From: Zymoseptoria tritici IPO323
Taxonomy: Eukaryota; Ascomycota; Dothideomycetes; Mycosphaerellales; Mycosphaerellaceae
Reading direction: 5' to 3'
DNA: 64,000 nucleotides
Assembly (NCBI RefSeq): GCF_000219625.1
Contig: NC_018211.1
Coordinates: forward strand, 868,001 to 932,000
In this document: positions 1 to 9,787 of the stretch, one piece after another
How the letters are laid out: each line of letters starts with the position of its first letter
Numbering within the stretch: the stretch's first letter is position 1
Notes under the pieces: generated by a model
Databases searched by the model: none
Told to the model about the DNA's origin: nothing
The model's input: the letters and a program-made list of their open reading frames with translations, nothing else
Made by a program: the position numbers and the translations under genes

Positions 1-38
1 GTTTATCTTCTATCGGAGCTACACAGAATCACGCAAGC

Positions 39-1460
39 ATGGATGTCAGACCACCTGAATACGTGCGAGGCAGACAGACCACAAGCGAGCACGCCGTCGC
101 TACTCTTCGCCGCCGAGCTTCTCGAGCTCGCACAAGTCGCTCTACACAGCGAGCGCCGTCCACACCTCGCCGACCAACGGCGACCAGAGATATCCCTCTC
201 CAAACACGGAAATTGACGTGGTTTTGGAAGCGGACGTTGCTAGTGCTCATCAGTCTTGTATCGCTTGTGCTATTTCTCTGGACCGGGCTGGTAGCTTGCT
301 CATACATGATCGACGAAAGCCCCAATGGACTCTGTCGGCAGCCATCGTGGACAAACCACACAATCTGCAAGCTGATGACGGCAAAGGTAGATCCTTACTA
401 CGAGCTTGTTCTGAAAGAAGAGGGACTGGTGGCATCTTACGACAGAGCGGCAGCAGAAAATAAGGCCGCACCTGACAAGATCAGCGATTCACACGACAAG
501 GTCAGAAAAGTGTCGATTGATGTGATATCGCCACATGAATCCATGCAGTAAGCATACTAGCAAAGCAAGCACAGTACAATCACTGACGCATGTTTCAGCG
601 AAGCGGGCAGAACGCTACTCGGCGAGCTACATAGTCAGATCTTCGTTACCACTGATAGGTTGCGAACCAGCGGCAAGACATTCAGCGCCCTCGCCACCGG
701 ATGGACCTCAGCGGCCAGATCGGCCGCTTCAGAATTGCACTCCATGGCAGAATTGCCCAGCGGACGCTCCACGCCACTGGACCTCTTTGGCAGCTCTTTC
801 GGATTCCCACTCTCCGACAGAGAAGTCATGGTCCAGACCAGGTTCAAGAAATATGTCGATTTGGTTCTCCAAGACGTGGACGATGTTGTACATGCATTGG
901 AAAGGTCATCACAAGGCTTAGCGGAGCTGCAAGCCATGCTTCTTCGCTTAGCAAAACTGTTCATTGGCAAACGACAGATGCCATCAAAGCCCGATGTGGC
1001 AGGCTCTGAAAGCGACAGGCACCTGGCCTTCTGGGGCGCGGTACTGAGCCCCAACCGCCGACGTATCCCACGCTTCGACACCACAGTGGAGACTCTGGCG
1101 GAATTCAGCCGAGAAGTTTTCAGTGCAATCAAAACCACGAATGAAGAGCTCAAAGGCATGCGGCGAATGCGCGAGGCGGTCATTGGTCAGACTCAGATAC
1201 GCAACGCTCAGACACGAAGATGGTGGAAGCAAACTTCGCCATACACGTGGACACCAACGGCGGACTCGCTGATTCTCACGGCGGCAAGGTTGAATGAGAG
1301 CATCGCTTACATGCAGCGGGAGCGAGATTCTGCGGAAGTGAGGGGCAAGAGCGTCTATGCGACATATATGCAAGCGGCTCATCCGCATGTCGAGCCTGAC
1401 ACCGTTCAGCGAATGTATCGTCGACTGGACGAGTACGAGAAGAAGAGAAGGTGGATCTGA
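39..1460 (+). CDS. Single-pass membrane, coiled-coil protein, tandem paralog 1
   Basis: Two exons, 39-547 and 599-1460, joined across a 51-nt intron (GTAAGC..TTTCAG), give 456 aa. The N-terminal 60 residues are Arg/Ser/Thr rich and probably cytosolic. One hydrophobic segment (about residues 66-88) follows, then a long, mostly helical C-terminal part with charged heptad-like stretches ending in a basic tail. I do not recognise the family. The next two loci downstream encode paralogs with the same order: Arg-rich head, one membrane span, a short Cys-containing stretch, a D-K-I/D-K motif just before the intron, then a helical region with an FW/YW-x-A motif (AFWGAVLSP here). The intron position is the same as in paralog 2. 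Membrane topology is predicted from hydrophobicity only. No function is proposed. Confidence 0.75.
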
Positions 1461-1813
1461 AGCCCTATGACAAGTACCAAATGTGCTTGCATGTCTTTGC
1501 GAGAGACTTGCCACTAAGTACGCAGAGCAGCGAGAATGAGCTGATGGTGAAGCTTTCTGTCGCTATACGTACTTCGCTCGCAATCGTTCTGTCGGCGCCA
1601 ATACTGAGAAACCTTCAACCGCATTCTTTGGCCGCTTGTAGCAGTCTCCAAAGGGACTCGAGGCGAAGCTACGTCCATTTCCATTGTTGAGGCTGAATGC
1701 GGAATGCGAATATCAGCTCTTTGTCATTGGCTCTTCTCAACATCTCCACTTTACAATTCCTTTCCAATATCCTTTTTGATAGAAAGACTGCTACTGATTA
1801 TACCCATCAGAAC
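1461..1813. other. Intergenic spacer between membrane paralogs 1 and 2
   Basis: No coding signal was seen. The reading frame of paralog 2 is open upstream to an ATG at 1697, but the family-like Arg-rich head starts at the ATG at 1814, so this stretch is taken as promoter and 5' leader. Confidence 0.5.
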
Positions 1814-3316
1814 ATGGATGAACAACTGCTCGCAGAGTGGCGAGGCCGAAAGTCCATGCTCGATGATACTGTCAATAGAAGGGCGACATCCCTTCGGCGC
1901 CGATCTAGAGCACAATCATTGCGGCGAAGGCAATCACTCGCTACGGAGCATCTCGAGGACTCCATCAGGAAACCTACGCTATCAAAAGAACGAAGTCCGA
2001 CACGATTTACAACGACCAAGCTGGCCAATCTGAAGAAGAAGCTGTACGCTCAGAAGTGGCTTTTGGCATTCGCTTTCGTCCTTATCCTAGGCATATTCAT
2101 CTGGTCGCTCTTGCCCAGACAGTATGTCTCATACGCACGGCAGCAGGAGATCCTGTGCTCAAACCCTAAGACAAGGCACCAGTATTTCAGTTGCAGAGAC
2201 TGGAAACCCGGCCCCGAGGTGCATCCGCACTTCAACTGGATCGGCGAGAGCGATGGGAATCTGGCGTTGGCGTACAGGTCCTCTGCTAACCGGGCTGCGA
2301 GACCCGACAAAATCCGAGTGGCTTATTCGGAGTTGAAGTCGTTGGTGAATCATCTGTCGAAGCTAGACCCCTCGAAGCAGTAAGTGGAGCGATCAGGCAG
2401 TACTCTCTCTTTTTCGCCTACTGACCAACCCTCCAGGAACAAAGAGAGGAAGCTTTCCATTGAATTCAGCAAGATAGTCGACAATACCACGAGGAGCATG
2501 CAGAAAACCGCGGCCAGTTTCAGTCACTTGCTTGACGGCGCCATCCTCACCCACGCAGGGGCCGCAGAGAAGATCAAACGTATCGAAACCCGCTTGAGAT
2601 CCTCCAAGAAGTCGCATTGGATCCCGGGTAGCGAACGCCGGACAGTAGACGCCCTGACCAAGGAGATCCAGGACATCTTCAAGCCCTATCAGGCTCGCAT
2701 GGACCAGAAAGTCGAAGAAGTCATGGCATTCCACAACCTAACCTCGCAAAGCATCGCCGAACTGCAAGACTTCCTCCCACGCATGATGTCAGTATTCAGC
2801 AGTGTTGAACCTCTTCCCCGTCCAGACCCTACAGACCCTACTGCAACACTTGGTAGCTATCGACTGCCCGACGGAACTGTCTTATTGGAAGAGGACCGAC
2901 AACGCCAGTACTGGGATGCCGTTCTCGCCCCGTACAAGGCAAACATCACGGACTTCGAAGGCACCGTGCGCAGATGTGCGCACTTCAGTAGTGATCTAAT
3001 CGGAGACGCCAGGGACACACTGTTCGACTACGATATCTTGAAGCGAGCTCGTAGAAATTACTCGTTCTACAATCAGGCTACGTCCTTTGACGAGTGGAAG
3101 TTGACCGAAAAGACGTTGGCGCGGACGGTGGAGATGCTGAATGAGCGTGTCGCTCAGCTGGAGAAGGATAAGGCGGAGATGAAGATCAGGGAGAGAGTGG
3201 AGATGGCGAGGCACGAGGAGATCTTGGAAGGGAAGAGGGAGCGCGCGGCGATGGAGCAGTACTATCAGGAGAAGGCGGATAGGAAGAAGGCCCGCAAGTG
3301 GTTCGGCTTCTTCTAG
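1814..3316 (+). CDS. Single-pass membrane, coiled-coil protein, tandem paralog 2
   Basis: Exons 1814-2379 and 2437-3316 are joined across a 57-nt intron (GTAAGT..CTCCAG), giving 481 aa. Residues 1-75 are basic with SLRRR-type repeats. Residues about 81-100 form one membrane span. The outer region has the family stretch VHPHFNW, the P-D-K-I motif before the intron, and after it a long helical region with QYWDAVLAPY, matching FWGAVLSP in paralog 1 and YWTAILDAH in the broken paralog 3. The last 80 residues are a strongly charged coiled coil ending in a basic-aromatic KKARKWFGFF tail, echoed by KKWRWFG in paralog 3. The start could be the upstream in-frame ATG at 1697, but 1814 fits the family better. 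The function is unknown. Confidence 0.8.
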
Positions 3317-3356
3317 ATTCGATACAGCTGTAACTGAGATCTTTGTCGACCACCGA

Positions 3357-5253
3357 ATGCGGAAGGGCATGTTGCTTTCTTTGTCAAACGTTCTGCATCC
3401 CAGCAGGTGTAGCATACCACTATCTCCGTTCCCTCTCGTCGAAGACTCTACACCTTGTCACGAGGTGAACGCTAAACGACCTACTCTCTCGCAGGCATTG
3501 GGAAATACCCCTGATCGTTCCACCGGAGCAAGTCTTGGACACTCCGCCGACGAGCCCGCTCCCCTTCGACACCGTATCCGTGCCGACTCGCTGCGTCGAA
3601 AGCAGCTTCTGTACGGCGAGGATGTGAAGAAGCCAGCGACCAAGCCAGACGATGCCGTCCGGAACAAGCTCACGCAGCTTCGGTGCAATCTATCGATTGT
3701 GATATGGGCATCAGCGGCCATATCGACCGGACTGCTGGTCTGGTCTCGGGTGCCTGTGGATGTCCTATGCTCGGAAACGCCGATGAGAGATCTTCCGCTG
3801 TGCGAGACGATGATGGCCAAAGTACACCCGCACTTTAGGTGGGTCGCCAGTCTGAGTAAGGATGTGGCAATCACGCATGACACCGCTGCCATATTGGCTG
3901 TGGATCCTTTGAAGATGTTGGCTCTTCATCGGATGATGGAGCAGGTTGTGATTGAAGAAGAATCGTTGTTCTGCGTTCTAGCTGGTTCTTTTGCGCAAAG
4001 ACTTCGGGATATCCGCATACTCAGGCTCATCTTCATCGCATTGGCAATTCTAATGTTGAAGGCGTCCTGCAAGGTGCCGATGTCAGTACGATCGTGTCGG
4101 AAGGAGAACGCAACTTACTCTTCCTTCGCTGCCGCCACGGCCGCGGCTCGCTGCTGCGCCGCAACACGATCTCTCAGTCTCTGGGCTGCCTCCGCAGCTC
4201 TTCTCTCGCGCCAAACCCGATTGATGTATTGTTGAGCATCGGGCAATCTCTCGTCGCGGATGCGCAGCTCCTTGTATTTAAAGGCCAAGCGAGTTCCTAC
4301 ATTGTACACATTAGCGGCCGAGACCTGTAAGTGCAAGTTCGGAATGCCTCGATGCGCCTACCTAGGATTCTGATGCGGTGGCCTGTCAGTGTCAGTAAGA
4401 ATTGGCTCAATTTAGGTGCCCGATACATGCTTACGGGCTCCAAATCTGGTGTTCTCGTCGAGTTGCTTCGAGGCTTTCTGCCAGAAGTCGCGAAGATTCC
4501 GGAACGGAATATTCTCATGGTAGATCATTTGTTTGACGGCTTCGATGATGCGTTCTTCTTTTGAAGAGAACTTGGGCTCCTCGGCGTCACTGTCGATAAT
4601 GTCCTCGTCGTGGGGAGGGCTTTCGCCACCGTCGAACTGATCGAATTCTTCGTTCATGGTCGCTGCGGGAGTTCAAGAGGTTGATGTAGTTGCTGAAAAG
4701 CAAACAGCGCAGACGTGTCAGGAGATGAAGCTCGACGCACGAGCTTGGCATGCAAACAAAACAGTCGAGCGAGCCAAACAAAGCTTCACTTTCTGGATAC
4801 GCTTCTCCAAGACGCGGACCAGACCACCAACATCGCGCGAACAGACCCTGAAATGAAGGGCCGCCCGCGCGACATGCAGAAGGCGTACTGGACAGCCATA
4901 CTCGACGCTCACAGGGATCGGCTCCCAGATTTCAACGCCTCAGTAGCCATCTTTGCGGCGTTCAGCACCCAAATCATGGAGACCGCCCAGATCGCCGAAC
5001 TTAACCTCGATTCCATGCGACGCATACGCAAGAATGTCTTTCATTTCGGCTTCTATTGGGAGGGGTGCTATCCGACCAAGGGCTCGGTGGCACTGACGGC
5101 GATGGCGATGAATCAAAGCGTCGTTGGTCTGGAACACGGGAGAAGGTTGCGAAGCTTGAGAGGGAGCAGAAGTTGGCGCTGTATGAGTGCCGTTTGAAAG
5201 CAGATGCTGAGCGAGAGAGGAAGGCTGCCAAGAAGTGGAGGTGGTTTGGGTAG
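3357..5253 (+). pseudogene. Broken membrane paralog 3, split by an antisense gene
   Basis: The 5' part (3357 to about 3960) encodes the family head: PLRHRIRADSLRRKQL, a membrane span (NLSIVIWASAAISTGLLVW), VHPHFRW and VDPLKM. The 3' part (about 4715 to 5253) resumes with YWTAILDAHRDRLPDF and ends in the family tail KKWRWFG, but needs a frameshift near 5131-5150 to reach it. Between them lie about 700 bp that are not family sequence and that carry a complete small gene on the opposite strand (4033-4657). Compared with paralogs 1 and 2, roughly 100-150 residues of the central helical region are missing. I read this as insertion plus deletion followed by decay. A fused or re-spliced transcript cannot be excluded without RNA data. 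Confidence 0.7.
4033..4657 (-). CDS. FW-motif small protein, member A (nested antisense gene)
   Basis: Four exons on the minus strand, 4657-4435, 4382-4362, 4296-4119 and 4066-4033, give 151 aa; all introns are GT..AG (52, 65 and 52 nt). An acidic head is followed by a helix (ERIIEAVKQMIY), the motif DFWQKASKQL and G-A-R, where a phase-1 intron falls. Then comes RLAFKYKEL, LPDAQQYINRVW and a long Arg/Ala/Gln helix, and a phase-2 intron precedes the ten-residue tail TPSTLELPMR. The same plan, including both intron phases, is seen in the gene at 45709-46241 and, for the first intron, in the gene at 47426-47837. A partial copy lies at 12327-12549. The spacing of helix and FW resembles a small Myb/SANT-like fold, but that is inference. 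The gene lies inside the broken third membrane paralog. Confidence 0.7.
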
Positions 5254-5902
5254 ATTGATGGCGACGTAAGTCCTTGCCTCTGCTTGATTAGCAGCACGCA
5301 TCTTAGACTCGGATGGTATTCATTGTGCCGCCTGAGCTGGGGAGCGAATGTGTCCTTTCTGTCCCAGCTCCTGCAAAGACACATGCATCCTCTTCGATGT
5401 ACTCTCCAAACTCTCGCGCAGGCTGCCTTCAACCTACCGGGGTTCGACTCCCGCGGTTGCAGTGAGGTCGGAATCATGGAGCGGCGATGGACCTTGTGCG
5501 GATGAGGAACAGGTTGGCTGGTCGACAGAAAAGTTGCATTGTCCTCATTGATCCATGATCCCTCTCCGCACGTGCGAGGAAAGCTTACATTCTCACAAGC
5601 GAGCCTTGTGTTGCTGCATCGTCGATCGACGTCTCCAAAGATGACACGAGCGTGGCCTTTTCTCTCCAGGTTGTTCCTCGCGATTCACATTCGAGTACAG
5701 TCTGTGCCACTCCATGAAGAAAAGGATTCCTTGGTTTGCCGGCTTCGAAACCGGGCGAGACTTTGGTTTAGCCAAATTTTAGGGTTTGTCGAGAGATCGG
5801 TTGAGGTGGAGAGATCTTCGATTGACGGGACAGTTGGCACGTGGCGCGCGATGGGACCGGAATGGTGAGTGCCATCATAAGAATAACAACGTGAAGCTGC
5901 AC

Positions 5903-5948
5903 GGTATGTGCCTGTACAAGTGCAACGCTTTTCTTGCAGGCACATACC
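5903..5948. repeat. 12-bp perfect inverted repeat (hairpin)
   Basis: Positions 5903-5914 (GGTATGTGCCTG) are the exact reverse complement of 5937-5948, with a 22-nt spacer whose AAG and CTT triplets could extend the pairing. It lies in non-coding DNA downstream of the broken paralog 3. It could be a terminator-like or small-RNA hairpin, or a remnant of a small inverted-repeat element. Confidence 0.6.
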
Positions 5949-6982
5949 TACCTACCTATTTCGAAGGTGAGGTATCCATAGCTGTGTAGTGCCTGCATCC
6001 TGCATGTTCCAATTGAGCAAGCGCGACGATCGTGAGTTCATTTTTAGCATCAAGCTATCGGCGGTTGTCCGAGAAGAGGGGCTCGTATTCTTTCTCGAAG
6101 GTCTGCACTGCATTCGTTCGATGTCCGGCACGAGTGCTGCACCGTGGGAAGCACATTGACCCCGGACCTTCGGTGTGGATCGACGTCGTGATCAGGAGAA
6201 GGGAGAAACAAGGCGACGAACAAGAGATTGAGTGGAGGAGCCGACGAGGGTTTGATGATGCGGTGATTTCATGGCTTACACATGGCCCCATCCAATGATG
6301 AAACCCAGCTCCAAGGATGACGTTTGCGGAACCGGGAGTGAGTTTCGCCATCAACTCCGCCTTTTACCTCCCCTTGTTGAGCCGGGGCGGGTGGCCTGAC
6401 ATCGGCGAGTTGCATTGGCGAAATCGAACAAGACGGGAAGCTACGGTGACATGTGCTTTGAGAATAGAAACAATGGAACGGACTGTGCTTCTCGTATGCT
6501 ATACCGTCTCGTTCTTCTTCTCGCCTATCTTCAGATCTTATGCACACTTGTCGACCGACCTTGCTAGATTGGGCGCCCTCTCTGTGATATCGCGTATATT
6601 CCTGGTCTGGTCTTGCATATACATGCCTCCTAGTGTCGTGAACCGATACCCTTATCCATTACGGTCTCTCCACTTTCCTCCACTTTTGGTCGGGATCTTA
6701 TCCTTTGCTATCCGCTGGATTCTGAGAACGGTCTTTCATACTTCAACTTGCTTTCCAAACACTCTCTGGACCTCATTCGTTCAACAACCCAAGCAGAGTC
6801 GTCGACTAGGCTTGTCGAAGTCACTATCGTGCAGCAAGGCTATCTCCACAATCTCGTGGTGAGTTCTCATCCCATCATTGGCGAATTTGGCGGCGGGAGG
6901 CGTATTCACACTTCGATCCATCTGTTACCAATGCGCAACGCCATGGATGAGAAGAATGCATATGCGGAGGACATTGAACGAC

Positions 6983-7240
6983 ATGGCCTGCCCTTTTCGA
7001 CCGGATAATGCGCTCTTGGGAGGTGTGCACATGCAGAGCTAACGTCTTGACTTGCAGACTTGGCCCCCACTAGCTCCGATACGCCGCCCGCGGAAGAGGA
7101 GAGGCGTTTTTGGGAAGAGCAGAAGAGATACAATCGATACTGCCCTTCCTGCTCCAAGACAATCGCACGGCATTGGAAGTGGATGAACAAGAGGGGTGTT
7201 CCAGATTCCATCACGGTCTTGCGAGAATTGGTTTCACCTC
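6983..7240 (+). other. Weak two-exon candidate, small Cys-containing protein or 5' leader
   Basis: An ATG at 6983 opens MACPFRPDNALLG. Splicing a 35-nt segment (GTGTGC..CTTGCAG, with a GCTAACG branch site) continues in frame into RRFWEEQKRYNRYCPSCSK with a C-x2-C pair. The intron would be shorter than others in this window and the 3' end of the frame is unclear. It may instead be part of a long spliced leader for the gene at 7810. Confidence 0.2.
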
Positions 7241-7809
7241 TCCTTGTTCCGCCGCTTTCGTCTCAAGAGTGCAAAGGCCCGAATCGGAGGAGTTTCCGCA
7301 CCACCTCAGACCACCGATCTGAGTTGTGGAGATACCACCACCAAACTCTACTCGACCTTGACCACCTTTTTCACCTCTACCACCAGACTCGTCCTCGTCC
7401 TCCTCCTCCCTCCACTCCGATAACACGTCGACCTCACCTCCCACCGTCGACGACGAGCCATCCTTCGGCCACGCTTCGCCTACGCATCTCCCGCCCGCAT
7501 TCACTCCACCTCGACCGTCCGATACCATATCTCATGCGAGCGGCTTCCTGCAGAACAATCAACCTTTCATGCAAGGCGCCTTAGCTTTGTGACTACATAC
7601 CCACATTTCCTTGGGGTACAGCTACAATCACTTCAACGACCCCGCCTGCGCTCGGAGATCATACCGCGAAAGCCCGAGCTATTCACCCGATACAGCACCA
7701 AACAATACAGCGATCCGCCAACCTTCTCGAACCACCTGGAGCGGCATTCACCCTCGCAAACATTTACTCTCGGTCGGACGCCGTAATAATCTCATATAAC
7801 TCGCTCACC

Positions 7810-9048
7810 ATGTCGACCATGATCATGTCCAGCGTTCCCCAGCGCAAACCAGTCGGCAGCCGTGCGCCTGCTGGACCATCCTACCCAATGCAAGCACAAC
7901 CGAAACCACCTCCGATGCAACATAACTACTACAACAACGTTAATGGTCAAGATCTTTCCCACTCACGAACGCGGACGAATTCATCCTCTGTCATGCCCTA
8001 CTTAGAAAACCAACAAGCACCACACCCAGCTCAGCGCGGCTCTCCCAACATATCTCCGGCGTACAGCATGACCTCGCAACAATACCCCGACCCATCCTCC
8101 CGCCGAACCCTTTCCAACGCCACCTCCTCCACATCCTCCACGAATAACGCCAACCCGCAGACCGCACCACGACGCTCGACATCCTCCCGATCCGCCTCTT
8201 CCATGTCTCCGACCTCCTACGTCGCTCTGATGCGCAAGCAGAAAGCTACCGTATGGTGTGACCGAGCGCAACATGAAGATCCTAGAATCCTCGTCGCCCA
8301 ACGGCAAGCGAAGATGCGAGCTGCTGCTGAAGTGGCTGGTGGACACTCCTACGCCACTTCCGCAAGCCGCACGAGTACCTCCTCCACCGGCATGGTCGGT
8401 GGTGTACGGAGCAAGATCAGACATCACGGCGCGCCCAAGGCGTCGGCGTATAACGCTGCTCCGACACTGGGAGCCGCTGGTGTGCCAATGCGACTGTCCG
8501 CGACCGAAGTCGATGAAGAGAACGATAGCGACGAAGAAGGCGGCGGAGGAAGATACAACGCTACCGGCAAGTCCGGTGGATCGGCACGAAACAGCATTGG
8601 AAGCGGGCGTGCAAGAAACTCAGGATACAGCGGCGGAGGCGGCAAGATCGGCCGGAATGGAAGCAACAATTCCACACCGTCCGGCGGAGGAGGCAGTCCG
8701 AACGGCAGCTTCAACGACATCGTCGAGGAAGAGACACCCATGGCCCGCAGCGAGAATGGGGACTACTTCCTCAGCACCAACAGCGGCAGCGCGACGATGA
8801 CGAGTCGAACGACGACTGGCATCAGCAGTGGAAGGGAGAGGAGGAATAGCAATGACTCCGTGCAGGACGAGAAGGACTTTGGCAGTGTGCCCGCGCTTCC
8901 CAAGAAGGCGGAGACGGCAGAAGAGGCGGTTGCAAGACAGGCGAAGAATGCGGAGGATCTGAGAAGAAGGGGAAGTGTGGATGAGAGGACAAGCACGATG
9001 ACGATGGGTGCTGGGAGGTTATTCATTGCGAACCCGGATTACGATTGA
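7810..9048 (+). CDS. Conserved fungal low-complexity protein, 412 aa
   Basis: Intronless frame with ATG at 7810 in a good context (CTCACCATGTC). Most of the protein is Ser/Thr/Asn/Pro/Gly rich and probably disordered. One ordered block stands out around residues 136-175 (SYVALMRKQKATVWCDRAQ, then a basic-helical stretch). I recall this block as conserved in filamentous ascomycetes, without a function I can name. An acidic run (DEENDSDEEGGGG), poly-Gly tracts and a C-terminal charged helix (AEEAVARQAKNAEDLRRRGS) follow. Many Ser/Thr sites in basic context suggest a phosphorylated cytosolic or nuclear protein. No membrane span or signal peptide is visible. It stands alone, with long spacers on both sides. 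Confidence 0.8.
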   Translation: MSTMIMSSVPQRKPVGSRAPAGPSYPMQAQPKPPPMQHNYYNNVNGQDLSHSRTRTNSSSVMPYLENQQAPHPAQRGSPNISPAYSMTSQQYPDPSSRRTLSNATSSTSSTNNANPQTAPRRSTSSRSASSMSPTSYVALMRKQKATVWCDRAQHEDPRILVAQRQAKMRAAAEVAGGHSYATSASRTSTSSTGMVGGVRSKIRHHGAPKASAYNAAPTLGAAGVPMRLSATEVDEENDSDEEGGGGRYNATGKSGGSARNSIGSGRARNSGYSGGGGKIGRNGSNNSTPSGGGGSPNGSFNDIVEEETPMARSENGDYFLSTNSGSATMTSRTTTGISSGRERRNSNDSVQDEKDFGSVPALPKKAETAEEAVARQAKNAEDLRRRGSVDERTSTMTMGAGRLFIANPDYD

Positions 9049-9787
9049 GCTGGATGAGAGAGGAAGGGCTCAAGCAACCGAAGGAGGAATCGATTCGCGA
9101 GGCTTGCGACGATGGGTAATTCTGTCTGTTCTTTGATATCTTGCGGAAGAGAGAGAGAAGATGCCCCCGAGGGCTTGATCAGACGGGACCTTTGTGCTTG
9201 GAGAGGATCGGATAGATCACCTACTAGGTAATATGTGGCAGTCTTCCACCTGGCGTGGGAAGATTGAGGATATGAATATGAGTTGATCTAAAGCAGTGAT
9301 CCGAGACACCAGTGACTTCGCTCTTCGTATCATTTGCGAGTGCACTAGAAAGACGCTCTAGCTAAGACACTGCTCGTTGATAGAGCTTGCTGGCAAGCGA
9401 AACAGAACACGCATGAGCACTATTCAATGTCGCCGTCAGTTGAGTCTTTGAAGTCTGTGGCTCGGCGGGCGCGGCAGACGGTTGAACCCGTGGAGCTTTG
9501 GCGCCAAAATAGAGTTGGCCGTTGCTGGGGACTCTATCGGCTGCCCTGATGTGGGCCAGGCCACAAGCGCTTGTGGATGAGCCTGGCCTCGTCCGGCGAC
9601 ACCTGCTCCTCCTTATTATTCGTCACGCATTCACGATATCGATACCACTTCTTTCAAGCATTCCATAACAAACTTGAATTGTATATTCACTGAGTCATCT
9701 AGCCGATTGCCTTGCCGATTGCGGGATAGCTAAGGAGTTGTGAGATTGAGCTGAACAGCTGCATTATGCCAACGGCTGGAAGGCATT
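9049..9787. other. Spacer with a palindrome, upstream of alpha-actinin
   Basis: No gene was seen. It contains the 3' flank of the 7810 gene, the promoter and leader of the alpha-actinin gene, and the nested palindrome at 9554-9588. Confidence 0.5.
9554..9588. repeat. Nested palindrome about 200 bp upstream of alpha-actinin
   Basis: Positions 9561-9576 form a perfect 16-bp palindrome (CCACAAGCGCTTGTGG). It is flanked by GGCCAGG (9554-9560) and its reverse complement CCTGGCC (9582-9588). The symmetry suits a dimeric-factor site or a cruciform; no factor can be named. Confidence 0.6.

Larger units (their letters stand above)
5254..7809. other. Long non-coding stretch (about 2.5 kb) upstream of the 7810 gene
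   Basis: The stretch holds only short overlapping frames without family signals, an inverted repeat at 5903-5948, and a weak two-exon candidate near 6983-7240. Part of it may be promoter and spliced 5' leader of the gene starting at 7810: GTGAGT at about 6859 and a CTAAC branch site followed by CTTGCAG near 7055 look like splice signals. Nothing else is supported. Confidence 0.5.

Noticed and set aside
5437..5465. tRNA-like B box (GGTTCGACTCC)
   Set aside because: The T-stem pairs for only about three bases, no A box or anticodon arm fits upstream, and the acceptor match is partial. Not called as a tRNA.
6317..6862. 181-aa plus-strand frame in the spacer before 7810
   Set aside because: No motif, unlike codon use, and no partner exon; likely chance or leader sequence.
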